A stretch of 64,000 bases of DNA from Apricaphanius iberus (Eukaryota > Chordata > Actinopteri > Cyprinodontiformes > Aphaniidae), in the NCBI GenBank assembly GCA_028564705.1, contig JAPXFQ010002822.1:186001-250000 (forward strand), given 5' to 3'. A program made the translations under genes and the position numbers. This document shows, one piece after another, positions 22,781-35,003 of the stretch. Positions within the stretch are counted from its first letter, which is position 1. Each line of letters opens with the position of its first letter. The notes beneath the pieces are model-generated. The model made no database searches, was not told where the DNA came from, and was given only the letters and a program-made list of their open reading frames with translations.

Positions 22781-25090
22781 ATGTCTAATGTTTATCTTAG
22801 CTGTATGAATTCTGACAAATTTCTAACATGCAATATTGATGGATCTGGTTCCAGAGATAAAAGGATTACGTTTTTCAACCATTTTAAAAGATTGAAGGCA
22901 GATGTCGTCTTACTACAGGAGATTCATAAATCAAGCTCAACTGCTAATGATTTAAAATCACCGGAGTATCCTAATTTATTTTCTTCATGCTATAACTATA
23001 GACAACGAGGAGTAGCAATATTAATAAATAAAAATAGTTATTTTGAAGTAATAGACACAGTTACAGATCCAGAGGGTAGATTTATAATATTAAAACTATT
23101 TATGCATAACCAAAATTTATGTATACTGCAGATAGTGTATATGGCCCAAATGTTGACGACCCCTCATTCTTTCATACATTTTTCTCGGTTTTGGCTAATG
23201 ACATAAATTGCTCACTACTTCTTGGAGGGGATCCTCAACTTTGGTTTAATTGAGGAAATAGACAGGCTCAGTTCAACAGGGAATCAGCACAGCTGGCAAT
23301 CCATAGATGAAGTTAAACAGTACATGAGCGATTATGGACTTTAAGATGCATGGCGATCTCTTTATCCCAATGACAAAAATGAAACTTTTTTCTCAAATGT
23401 CCACCATTCTTATTCTAGATTGGACTATTTCTTAGTCAGCAGCTCACTGTCGAATTACACTTCAGACACTGAGATACATCTTTAAATTACTAGCTATCAC
23501 GCTCCTGTTTCTTTAAATTTAGTAAATAAGAAAGCAACCCTTCAGTACAAAAATTGGAGATTTAATACATCATTACTTAAGGATAGAGAATTTATTAACT
23601 ATATTGAAAACGAATGGGCTTCATACTTGGAACTTAATGGCCTCCCTGGTATGTCGCCATCCACTCTCTGGGAGGCAGGGACAGCTGTGATTAGAGGTAA
23701 AATAATTTCATTCTCATCAAACAAAATGACAACACAAAATAAACATGTTCAGGAATTACAAGAAACTATCAAATTATTAGAAACTTCCCTGGATGAGGAG
23801 AGCTTAAGCAAAATACGTAAAGCAAAATTAGAAAATTATTAAAGAATTCTGGAGCATCCTGGCACCAACATTCTACAAAATGTTACAGGAAACAAAGGAA
23901 AATGGCCGACTACCGACAAACATGAACTCTGCCTACATCAATCTTCTATTAAAACCAGGGAAATACCCTTTGTCTCCTACCATTTATGGTCCCATTTCTC
24001 TGATCGATGTTGACCTTAAAATAATCTGCCAAGCTCTTTCAAGAAGAATAGAGAAAATAAAACCTCTTATAATCCATCATGATCAAACAGGTTTTATAAA
24101 AGGGAGGCTTTCCTCCACAAATTCACGTAGATTAATAGATTTAATAGATTGTTCCTACTGTAAAAACATCCAAACCAGTACATTATCTTTAGATGGAGAA
24201 AAAGCATTTGATCGAGTTAACTGGACATTTTTATTTGCAACCTTACATAAATTCGGGTTCGGAAATTATTTTATAAACTGGGTAAAAATATTATACAGCT
24301 CCCCAACAGCCTGTATTCGGACTAATAATCAAACATTATCAAGGTTTTTCCTTCAGAGAGGTTCCAGTCAGGGATGTCCACTTTCTCCCTCCCTGTTTGA
24401 TATTTTTATTGAACCATTAGCAGCAGCAATCAGGCAAACTAATAATATTAAAGCTATACAATGCAATAAAATAAAACATAAAATTAGTCTGTATGCAGAT
24501 GACATACTACATTTTCTACAGCATTCACAAACCTCTCTCTCTCTCAGGTAATCGGGTTAATAAAATCTTATTCAAGAGTTTCCGACTATTCCATAAATAG
24601 GTTGTAATCTGCAGTCCTTCCAATCAATTGTTCCATCAAGAGTCCCGTTGCTGTTCAACTCCAGTCAGGAAATATTACATATTTAGGAATCCATATCTCA
24701 CAAAGACCGGCAGACTTATCAACGATAAACTATGTCCCACTTTTTAAAAAAGTGGAAGATGATCTGGCTAGATGAAAATCCCTTCCCATATCACTTATTG
24801 GAAGAGTAGCTACAATAAAAATTATGGTTTTAACTAGAATCAATTATTTATTCTCAGTGATCCCAAGCAAACCATCACCTGATTGGTTTAGATCTCTGGA
24901 CTCCTCTGTTTCTAAATGTCTTTGTAAAGATAAAGCCCCACGTATTGGCTTGAAAACACTGCAGAAGTCAAAAGATAAAGGAGGTCTAGACCTACCAAAC
25001 TTCCGACATTATTTATCAGCCAACAGGCTCCAGTATATATCAAGATGGTTAAAAGACAGTTCTCTGGATGAGTTCTGGATAGATGTTGAA
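22781..25090 (+). pseudogene. LINE ORF2 endonuclease / reverse transcriptase (broken)
   Basis: It opens with an APE-type endonuclease domain: CNIDGSGSRDKR, then LKADVVLLQEIH with the catalytic QE, and RLDYFLVSS further on. The reverse transcriptase follows with YINLLLKPGK, DQTGFIKGR, motif A LSLDGEKAFDRVNW, GSSQGCPLSPSLF and motif C LYADDI near 24490-24505. The frame shifts near 23150, a TAA interrupts at about 23342, the EN-RT linker is deleted near 23840, and a stop and further breaks follow 24550. The coding fragment after 24824 is the C-terminal region. It cannot give a working protein. Confidence 0.85.
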
Positions 25091-25224
25091 CAGACTGTGT
25101 TCTGTTATGTTCTTTGTTTACCTCCCTATCTTGTATCGTCAGTTCACACTTTTACCGGTCCAGTTTCTTTTCTTCATCTTCTTTCTTTCTTCCTTCTTAC
25201 TCAATTTCATGTCCATAACGTCAA

Positions 25225-25737
25225 GAAATTAAACCCACAGAACAAAGGCGTAACGGACGTGGGGTACGCGTGGCATGTGTCCCACACACATTTTGTATCT
25301 GTGCCCTCTGTCCCCCACACTTTTTACAGCCGTTACAACCAATTTAACCTTTATCAACATGCAGTAAGTTTTTCCAAGCGGTCTCAAATGCACCATGAGC
25401 ATACTCAGGCTAAACCAGGCATTCGGTGGATCATCAACGGGAGACGTGCTGTTGAGTGAGCAGTTCTGCGCAGTGTGTCAGAACCATGTTCAGCAAACCA
25501 GCCAGAGCCAGCAAAAGGCAAAGAACTTTGCACAGTTTGTTTTCCAAACAAACCGTGTAAGTTGAGTAATGCTGTTGCCTGCAGATAATGTTCTAAATTA
25601 TGGCTATTCAGTAGGCTACATGCTACAGTTAAGCTAGTTAATAAGAGAAAGGGAAAAAAAGGGAAATCACTCAATAGACCTCTAAAAAATGTGCCCCCCC
25701 CCCAACTTCTGAGATGATGATTTCGCCCCTGCACAGT
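25225..25737. mobile_element. possible non-autonomous DNA transposon
   Basis: Left end cacagaacaaaggcgtaacg and right end, read in reverse, gtgcaggggcgaaatcatca, form a weak inverted pair. The interior contains 'tgtcccacac...' and a poly-C run at 25692-25702. No transposase is legible. Boundaries are tentative. Confidence 0.35.
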
Positions 25738-26165
25738 AATCACTTATTAATATTTTTCATACATATATATCAAGTGGAGTACTATAGCAAAGCTGTAATG
25801 TTCTGCTTGGGAAAGTAAATCTGTTGGGCTTGTACTTGGTACTAATTCTGAGTAGCAAACCGCTGGACAGGACACGTAAAAAAAAGTAGAATAAAATAAA
25901 ACATGAAATGGTGCACAGGAACAGTAGACAAGCTTAGATAACATGGTGTGCAGTACTGACAGTTTTTGAAAGAGTGTGGGGTTGTGGTGGCACAGCGAGG
26001 TCGGGTTTCATGACTTGGCCATAAATTTGGCTCTAATTCCAGAAAACTCATGTGATCTCGACCAAATTCAACATATGGAATAGTTGTTCCTCCGCTGAGA
26101 GATATGTATGCAAATATGTGGTGGGCGTGGTATGTTGAACTCAAAACTAACCTAATTGTTACATG
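25738..26165. other. spacer before LTR element
   Basis: No gene. It ends with the target-site copy CATG (26162-26165). Confidence 0.4.
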
Positions 26166-26729
26166 TGTTGTTGAATTAAATAATTATCATAAGTAATTCA
26201 ATGCATGTTCAAGCAGGGACAAAATGGAGCCAATTTCCAGTTTAACATTTATTTTGAACAGATTAACAAATTGCAGTTTACAGAGAAAGTTGCCCTAGTT
26301 TCTCTGTGGTCCAGACTTAAAGAAATCTGAACCATTAACTGATCTTCATTTCACAACTTTATAGAAACCGGCCCTCGCCAGGACTTTAGGCGTTTCTAAC
26401 TCCGTCCAATCAGAACTTTTCCAAACAGTGTCTTAGCCATGATTTGCTGTCAGAATCCTGGTCCGAAGATGGGTGTCTGTGTTCTGGGTCAAAGGTTCAT
26501 TATAAAGATTTATGGTTAAATGGCTATCTGCTTCTCTAAAACTTTTCTCCCAGTTTCTTATCTAAACATCCTGCTTTTACAGCTTTGCAATTTAAACTCA
26601 CCCCAGAGTTTTATGACTTAAAAGCTTTCCTGCATAAACAATGCTTGACAAAACATTCTTTACTATCATGCAAGCTAATTAAAACAGACTTTTACTTTCT
26701 GAATGATAAAAGTTTACAGAATTACCACA
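26166..26729 (-). repeat. 3' LTR (left copy)
   Basis: 564 bp, TG...CA ends, bounded on the left by CATG. Just inside, at 26730-26745, lies the polypurine tract on the minus strand. Confidence 0.88.
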
Positions 26730-29700
26730 ATTATTCCCTCTTTTCAATCCATTTTTAAAAATGGATTGATTAAAGATCAAAACCTGTAAAGCTTTTTGAG
26801 AATGCAAAAAATAAAATCCAAGAAATTTCATCAGTTTAAAAACATGAAGTATTCCAGACTAAAATTCAAAAGACAAACTATTAAAGTACCTTTTTTAACC
26901 TTAACTCCCATTAAAAATGTAAATCTGTTAATCATAGATTCACCCTCTTTTGGCATTAACCAAAAAATTTATTTTAACAATTCCCACAAACTAATTCAAA
27001 ACCCACAATGTATAAGAATGTCTTACATGTGAAGAAATAATTAAATCTGACTTGATACATGTTAATACTGTGGAAGAAGCTCAGAAAATCCATGAACATA
27101 GACATTATTACTATATTATATTCTGAAAGAAATCAAACTTAAAGTGTTAAGAAACCTGTGAAATAGAAAGTATTAAGAACCCTTTTAGGCAGTGTTACGA
27201 CTCTTCACTTGTGAATAAAATAGTTAATCAAATAGTTAAACAACCTGTAAAATGCAAAAAATTATTAATAAATGTTCAGTCTTTATTTGTATTCTGATCC
27301 TCTTTCTTCACTCATTTTATCCCCCTCAATGGCTCCTGGCAGCTGGAGAGCGATATACAGAGCTGATCAGTGTGGAGGGCTCCTATTTTTTAGTGTTCCA
27401 GTTTTCACTCCCAAAGTTGCAAATAACCACTCTCTGAAATGCCAATTACTTCATTAATTGAGCATTTCCCCCAATATACACAAATGCACAGGCAGGCCCC
27501 GCTTCCTATAGCTTAGGCCACCGATGTGGGCTGGTCAAAACCTGCTGTGCAGCTGATTGCTGAGTTGTGATCTTCTGTAGATCCCTCTTTTGAGATGGCA
27601 ATTTCAAATTGCCCATCTCATTCATTGGCACATAGATCACACTGGATGAGTAATATCACCACCCAAACAACCTTCTGGGTGAGCTAGGCCCCGCCGCCTG
27701 TGGCCCCAGCTTCCGATTCAGCTTGGTCAAACCCTTCACGACCCTCCTTAGGCAGAATCCGACCAGGTTCGTCGTTGGCGTGGAGCTGCACTTTGTGTGT
27801 GTTCCCAGCTGTCATCTGGAACTGTGCTGAACCACTGGACTCCTCACGCCTTCGACCTGGAGCTGTACCTTGGACCCCTTCAGCAGCTGTAGTCAGCTGT
27901 GACCAGAGGAGACTGTGTGCTCCTCACGTGCTGCTGAATCCTGGAGATAATCCTGGGGGCATAAGCTTGTAAACATCTAAAAAAGACAGTTTTGTTTTTT
28001 GATCCGGTCTTGTGATCACTCCTTTTCAATCTAATTCAACTGCATTGTGCCAAGAAATTATTTCACCCACCTAATTAAAAATAATCCCTGGGGAAAGAGC
28101 AAATCCACATTATTTTGACACACCGTTGTTTTTCCTAAAAACTAAACCAAAAACACCTCCCTCATTAATGGATTTAAAAACAAGAGCAGGCTCAAGAGTT
28201 TACTTTTTGTGTACAGTTCAACTGATTACTATCCATTTGCTTGTTCACCCAAATTGATTCTTAAATTTACTTATTTTATTTATCCAGTTTAAGACACTTA
28301 TGTCTGTTCCATTACAATATATCCTTTCTTAAATTCAGTACATCCCTGTGGATGAAAACGTAAAAGAAAGAAAAAAAAAATGTTTTTTCTCTCTCACCAG
28401 CCAGCAACCCCCTGCTATCGGCCCAATTTTTCCTGCCAAATTTTGTTCCCGGTAAATGGAGGTATTTTACCCGGAGATAATCCTGGGGAAGACATGGGGT
28501 TATCAAAATACGTAGAACCGCGGCCACCTTCGATCAGACAAACAGAAACTCTTGTGGTTAATTCAGCAACAGTGACATTGAATCAACAGTCTAGATCATC
28601 ACTTCTTCAGCAGATACTGTCCATCTCACGCCAGCCAAGTGAATTCACACATTGTCCTTGAAAGTTCAGCTCAGCATGAGGAAACGTGCTCCCCCCTAGG
28701 GTGGCCTCCAGTTCACCTGTGCCTCCCTGTGTGGGAGCAGAGCACAAGAGAGTCGTAATTCTGCGCTGGTCGTAAAGATGTTTCTCTCTGTGGCCGTTAC
28801 GGCGGGCGCCTGGCACTATCCGTCATCAGCCCACGCACCCCCACCCATCTCATCCCCCAGGATCATAAATTCCATCTCAAGAATGTTTATCTGAGGGGTA
28901 TTTCTGCTGCAGGATGAGAAAAAGAGAAAAAATATATAATTAGAGTAAGACAAAAAAAAACAGACAGTCCCTCCTTTCAGCTCATTCAAATCAAGTTACA
29001 TTCAAACATTTTACTTTCATATTCATTAGTCTCCTTCCTTGAATGCTGAATTTAAATATCTTCCACACTCAGACTGCCTATGTGGGCTCTACTTTTAATT
29101 TTACTTCAATCAGTTATACTAGTAATAATTTCTTCAATTTCAATTCTGGTAAAAATATACCAATCAACAGGTTTGCTCTCTCCACCAGGAATAATAATCA
29201 ATCCTTATACGTCTAATTAAACTGTTGTTCTAATACGTCCCCTGCGTATTTTAATTAATAAGTCCTTCATTTTTCATCCAATTTATATTCTATATTTCAT
29301 CAATGCAATGCCTTCCTCAATTTTTTCAATTTGATAAATGTCTCTTTCATCTCATGTGTAAATTAAACATTTATAAAGATGGAGCATCGCAATATCTCAT
29401 CAACACGCTTAGTTCTTAGAAAAACAAAATTAAATCAAAAAAGAAACAAACAAAAAGGCTGGATTTTTCTGTTAGATATTGCTAATACACCACTAAAACA
29501 TTGCAATAACAAAAATAAAGGCAATAACCATCTGCAAAGGTTCTATCCCTTTTTTTTTTTTTTTAAAGTCGCTATGGAAAAGTGGCTCTCCTGGTTCCGC
29601 TTCACTGAGGTTGAGACGAATAGCTCATATTGAACTAAACCCCTTTGTAATCAGACTTAACACCACTTTTCCCCGACTCTGTCCCTTTAATCAATTAATA

Positions 29701-32700
29701 ATTTCTGCTAATATAAGTATGTTACTTACATTGAGATAACTGTTGTTGATGTTGAAAAAGGTTAAAAACATCAAATGTTTAAAACAAAACCAGAGAAGAG
29801 TACTCACTGATAACACAACATAGTTTACAAAAACAGTCTTCAGTTTGCTATACTTCAAAGTCTATCTATATTTCTAAAGAAAAATCCAAGATTTAAATCA
29901 CCGACAAAACAACTTCCCTATAAATATTTGCCAAACCTAAAGTATATATTTTTTTTTAACACAATCCAATATCCATTCAAAGTACTTTTGCTTATATGAT
30001 TCCTCTTTAAACAAACCCAAATGTGGTCACTTGCCCAAATATTCTTGATTGTAAACAATGAAAACTTTTCATACTTCAAAAACATCTGTCCGATTCTGTG
30101 AAAGAACTGAACATAGTCAAAATGATTTTTGCAACTAAAACTCCTCTTTAATTTTCGTAGGATGCACAATAGTCTAATTCCCCTCAGCAGTCAAACAACA
30201 CAAAACAAAAAAGTCAATAAAAGAGGGTAAAAAATAAAATAAAATAATAACAGACTAAAAAATAAAAACCAGCATTTTTCTTTTCAGTATCCCTCTTTTC
30301 CTCTCAGGCTTCTTTTTTATTGTATTTTCTCCAATGATAAACACCAAATTAAATTGAAGCTTCTAGAGACGTCAAATATATTACCACTGAATCATGTTTT
30401 CTTTAATCCAGCTTCCCAAATTAACATTTTCCAAAGTTCTAATTAATAAACAGACCGCAGTTCAAAAATCTGGGTCATAATCCAAATCGAACCAAATATA
30501 TAAATTTTGAGAGAGAAAGAGGAAAAAATAAAAAATAAAAATAAGAAAAAATAAAGAAAATCAAATCAAAAATCTAAATAAATTGTCAGTTACAGAGTCC
30601 CCACTAATCAAATGATATATTATGTCATTATTCTAGGATCAGATCTATTCCAAAATGTTTTAGGACCTGTAAATTTACTCTCAGCATCAAATAAACTAGC
30701 TTAAGAACATCTGAAAGATTAATCTTAAATTTCAAACCCAAAACCGATTCTTATTTGTCAAGACAAAATGTGCATTCAAATATATGGTAAAAATTACTTC
30801 AATGTAGCTGGTCCAGTCACATTTTGCCTCTACACCATCAGAATAAATGAATTTAGAATTTACTTCTTACTTTCAAATTAAACCATCATTTCGGTCACAT
30901 TCATTATTTGTTCTTAAATAAATCTACCTAAGACTTTAATTGTTACTTTCAATCCTTAGACCAATTCCAAATTTATCCCCAGTCTGTTAAAAAACAAACT
31001 GATTACTTAAAGATGACTCTGTGTTTTAATGTTTTCTTTTTTTAAAACCAAACATTCAAATCCCATGGTTTATAAACTATCACTATGATAAGTGTTGTTT
31101 TGCATGGTAAAGACATTTAATTTATAACGGAATTGAAGTGTACTGGGTTACTTCTTGAGCCCCAGTTGAATTTTGATAACTCCAATAAGCATTTTGTGTC
31201 CAGAAAATCCTTAAGAATGTTCAATTGTGTAAATAATTTAACACCAGTCTCCTTTAGGTCATTCATTCAGAGACTAAGCTATATTTCTAAAGTCTATAGA
31301 GCCATCAGAAATAAGCCAAACATAATTTTAGCATAAATGATACTTATTTAAATCACAGACTCATTTTCTGTACCATTCAACACGGTGCTTATGAAAATAA
31401 TTTAAACCAGTTTGTTGCTTTCCAATTAATACCGTTTGCTTTTCGTTAAATTCTTATAATTACTACTTATAGCTTTATCTTTATTTAGGCCAACTTAACA
31501 ACTCCTGCTTAGATCAATCAAAAAAGCAAAAAATCCACCTATTAAAGATTCAAAAAATGCATCTTTTATTTTGACTATAAACTCCCTTCTTTTTAATTTT
31601 AAAGATGAAATCAAAAATTAAAACTACACCAAGTCAGAATCGACTCATGAGTAACTGTTCTTAGTCATTTGCGTTTAATTGTAACATGCATAATTATCCC
31701 AAATAAATTTACATGCTATCCTCATAGTTTCGCTCTCCTCGTAAAACCAGTTAACCAAAGTCAGCATGTACTTCTTAATCTTTAATCTCCGTACCGTAAC
31801 AGTTCAGTTAAACATGAAACACCTTAAAAAATTGCCCTTCGTAGAAATGTGCTAAACCATTGCCGAAAGGGAGTAGCAACCAAAAGTTATCTGAGCAGTT
31901 TTCCCGAGGCCTTTTTACATCCTAATTAACCAGAAAAATTTAACAAAATCCAAATCCGTTTAAGTCTTAACAAGACAATCGTCTGCAGGAGTCTGTAATC
32001 ACTTTCTATCCAAAATCAACTTTCAGCTTGCAACACATAGAACATGCAGTTAGTTTCAACCACAAACACATTGACACACAGAAGCAACCACCGCTAAGTT
32101 AGCACAACAGCCTATAGCAACGTGCTACCATTAGCTTTCTTTGTGAAACGAAAGGCAAAACAGTACAAAAACGTACGGCGAAAAACTCCAAAAAATCACA
32201 ACAAACACTTTAGAAGATGACTTACCGCAATACCAGGACTTAATCCGCACAATTTATACCACTGTACCAAACTTTAATTCGGCACGAACAAAAACAATCT
32301 CCTGTTCGTCCACGCGGACTGAAACATATTTTTCCAATTTCAGCCGTCCCGCACAGCAAACACCGATTCAACTACGTCCGTTACAGCCCAAAACCATTAA
32401 CAAAAAACACAGCATTATAAGCGGTGGCTGTTAGACCTAATTAATTATTTTATCGCGGAGGTTTCAGACCAGTCTGTTACAAGTTTTCGTAGTCCGCTTT
32501 GAGAAATTTCCTGGCGCCGGCTTCCAGAAAACCCCTCAAAAGACTCGAACAGATGGCAGAAAACCGCCTATAACCACTAATTTATTTATCAAAACATATA
32601 GGCACAGCTATCGTATGTTAGCCGTGCTATCAAGCACACCACTCCGACAGAATTAGCTCCTAGCTTAGGGCGGCCGCTCTGATGGCCTGTCGTAAATGTT

Positions 32701-33548
32701 CACAACTAATTCTTATAGATATTTAATTTCAGATATCCATCATATGCAGTTATATATTTATTTATCTATGTAAATTTATTTATTATACTCGAGTTCATTA
32801 TTTATACTATAACATTTTAACCCAGAACGCAACATCACCAGCACTTCTCGCCAAGCGCCTGCGTAAAAAAACATCTCACACACACACATACAGACACACA
32901 CTTGTACAAGCAGAATTTAAAACACTAACCTCATCGGACCTCACCAAAAATGCCGGATCATTTTCCCATTTCAATTTGCGGTGCTGACGCGCACGTTTGA
33001 AAGAAACGCAAGCAGTTCAAAGTAATCCGTTCAGATTAACAGAGGGCAACCCAGGCGCTCCGTAATCTATTTTCCGTTTGCCAGCCTCGAACAACCTTAC
33101 GAAAGCGTCCTTCCGTAATTGAGATCGCCACTTCTCCAGCCCCGATCCGCACTTTGGTTCCGATTTTGAGTCGTTGAAGGGACTGCAACATCCGGTCCAT
33201 CTGCTCCATTGTCCTGCAGAGTAACAAACTCCATCTCCCAGCAGGCACCGGTGTCTCTCTGCAGAGTGCAAAGCAGGTCGCAATCCTGCTCAGAAGAGAG
33301 ACACATACAATGGAGCCGCTTCAACCACGGGCTTGCAACAGTCAATCTGCCCAAAACAAAAACAAAAAACATATTTAACTTGCATGACAACATTACCCAA
33401 TGTTAGATTAACCAATCAATAGAATTAAAAAAAAAAAACTACGCAACTCTGCGCAGATTGTCAATAGAGCAAATACATGTCCGTTAATTAACTTAAAAAA
33501 TAACTGGAGTTCGGTCCAAAAACCCTGCACACGTCGAGGTCACCAAAT
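26730..33548 (-). other. interior of LTR element, no coding sequence recognised
   Basis: Two moderately GC-rich blocks (27650-28000 and 28380-28870) share a repeated 'ggagataatcctgggg' (about 27942 and 28472). A hairpin with arms tgagatggcaattt / aaattgcccatctca lies near 27591-27621. From about 28900 to 32000 the plus strand is markedly G-poor. A CpG-containing stretch at 32150-33400 near the 5' LTR may be the leader. The minus ORFs at 33017-33393 overlap in several frames and resemble no protein I know. Confidence 0.6.
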
Positions 33549-34118
33549 TGTTGTTTAATTAAATAATTATCATAAGTAATTCAATGCATGTTCAAGCAGG
33601 GACAAAATGGAGCCAATTTCCAGTTTAACATTTATTTTGAACAGATTAACAAATTGCAGTTTACAGAGAAAGTTGCCCTAGTTTCTCTGTGGTCCAGACT
33701 TAAAGAAATCTGAACAATTAACTGATCTTCATTTCACAATTTTATAGAAACCGGCCCTCGCCAGGACTTTAGGCGTTTCTAACTCCGTCCAATCAGAACT
33801 TTTCCAAACAGTGTCTTAGCCATGATTTGCTGTCAGAGAATCCTGGAGTCCGAAGATGGGTGTCTGTGTTCTGGGTCAAAGGTTCATTATAAAAATTTAT
33901 GGTTAAATGGCTATCTGCTTCTCTAAAACTTTTTCTCCCAGTTTCTTATCTAAACATCCTGCTTTTACAGCTTTGCAATTTAAACTCACCCCAGAGTTTT
34001 ATGACTTAAAAGCTTTCCTGCATAAACAATGCTTGACAAAACATTTCTTTACTATCATGCAAGCTAATTAAAACAGACTTTTACTTTCTGAATGATAAAA
34101 GTTTACAGAATTACCACA
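33549..34118 (-). repeat. 5' LTR (right copy)
   Basis: 570 bp, near-identical to the left LTR, bounded on the right by CATG at 34119-34122. Its outer edge lies 94 bp before the TATA-like box of OR-D. Confidence 0.88.
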
Positions 34119-34181
34119 CATGTTTCTATACAAACAGGAAAGCACAAACACACACACACACACACCCACACACCATTACAA

Positions 34182-34281
34182 TGTTTTTCTTCCCATGACT
34201 TTTCTGCATTACTATATATTGGTATATGTCTAACAGAACTGACTCACTGGATGGTGAATAACCCTGTATGACCATCACCAG
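34182..34281 (+). promoter_or_regulatory. putative promoter and non-coding first exon of OR-D
   Basis: Matches the block before OR-C: cttcccatgacttttctgca, TATATATT at 34213-34220, and aaccctgtatgaccatcacc then AG before the donor-like gtgagt (exon end 34281). The matching acceptor ttcttcacag ends at 34957, 46 bp before the ATG. Homology to OR-C continues upstream to caaacagga(a/g)agcac, close to the LTR edge. Confidence 0.6.
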
Positions 34282-35003
34282 GTGAGTCTTTGCGTAGTAG
34301 CTGCTGCTGCTGTTCAAAACTGATAATAATTCCTTAATTTAGGTATCCTATGCTGGTTGTGATTTATCGAATTTCTATTTGGCCTCTACTCATGGCCCTA
34401 GTAAAGAATAATTGTGTTCTACATTTTTACTGCTTAATACAACATGTTTTGTTTTTTCTGGTCGGTAGACTTACTTATTGCTGCACTGGAAAATGATTTA
34501 GAGAGCAAAGCACATATTTTAAATTGTACAAGGTGAGACATCTAGTAATACACTGCAGTGTGGTGTAAAAGGGATTGTCTAAAAACATTTTATTGTTTTA
34601 ATCATAAAGTGTTGCGAAATGTCTTAGTTTCAAAATGTAAAATGTGAGTAAATGGAACACCATTTTTAACTAAAAACTCCTGGTTGTCATTTTTGATAAT
34701 AAGGATAAGGTGAAATTACCTGAATGTTTAATAGTGACCATTACAAAACTAAAATGAACAAATATACATTATGCTTGAAAAAAATTTTTAATAGAATTTT
34801 GCATTTAAATGTATGTGAGTGATTGTATTCTGTTAATTAACACGAAGAATATTAATAAAATCTCAAAACAAATGATCAAATTAAATGCTGTCTTTTACTT
34901 TGCTAAGACATTGATTTACTTTGTTTTAAAATATACTTGTTTAACCTTTCTTCACAGTTTGGCACACTCGATCAGATGACTCATAAGCCCTCTAAATACT
35001 GGT

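Larger units (their letters stand above)
22030..25110 (+). mobile_element. L1-type non-LTR retrotransposon (LINE), degenerate
   Basis: An ORF1 remnant is followed by an ORF2 with endonuclease then reverse transcriptase, the L1/Tx1 layout. The copy has stops, frameshifts and an internal deletion and ends abruptly near 25110 without a poly-A tail. It lies in the large transposon-rich gap between OR-C and OR-D. Confidence 0.85.
26166..34118 (-). mobile_element. young LTR retroelement, apparently non-coding
   Basis: Two long direct repeats (26166-26729 and 33549-34118) begin TGTTGTT and end TTACCACA, and are flanked by the same four bases CATG. Orientation is minus. On that strand the right LTR is 5' and is followed after two bases by a primer-binding-like tggtgacctcgacgtg, and the left LTR is preceded by a polypurine tract gaaaagagggaataat. 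The LTRs differ by about four substitutions and four small indels (2+2+1+1 bp, matching the 6-bp length difference), so insertion is recent. The 6819-bp interior has only short ORFs and no gag, protease, RT, RNase H or integrase motif that I can find. It resembles a large non-autonomous derivative dependent on a helper element. Confidence 0.88.

Noticed and set aside
33017..33405. Overlapping minus ORFs near the 5' LTR as a possible gag start
   Set aside because: Three frames overlap, none exceeds 98 residues and none shows a recognisable motif; left as unexplained leader sequence.
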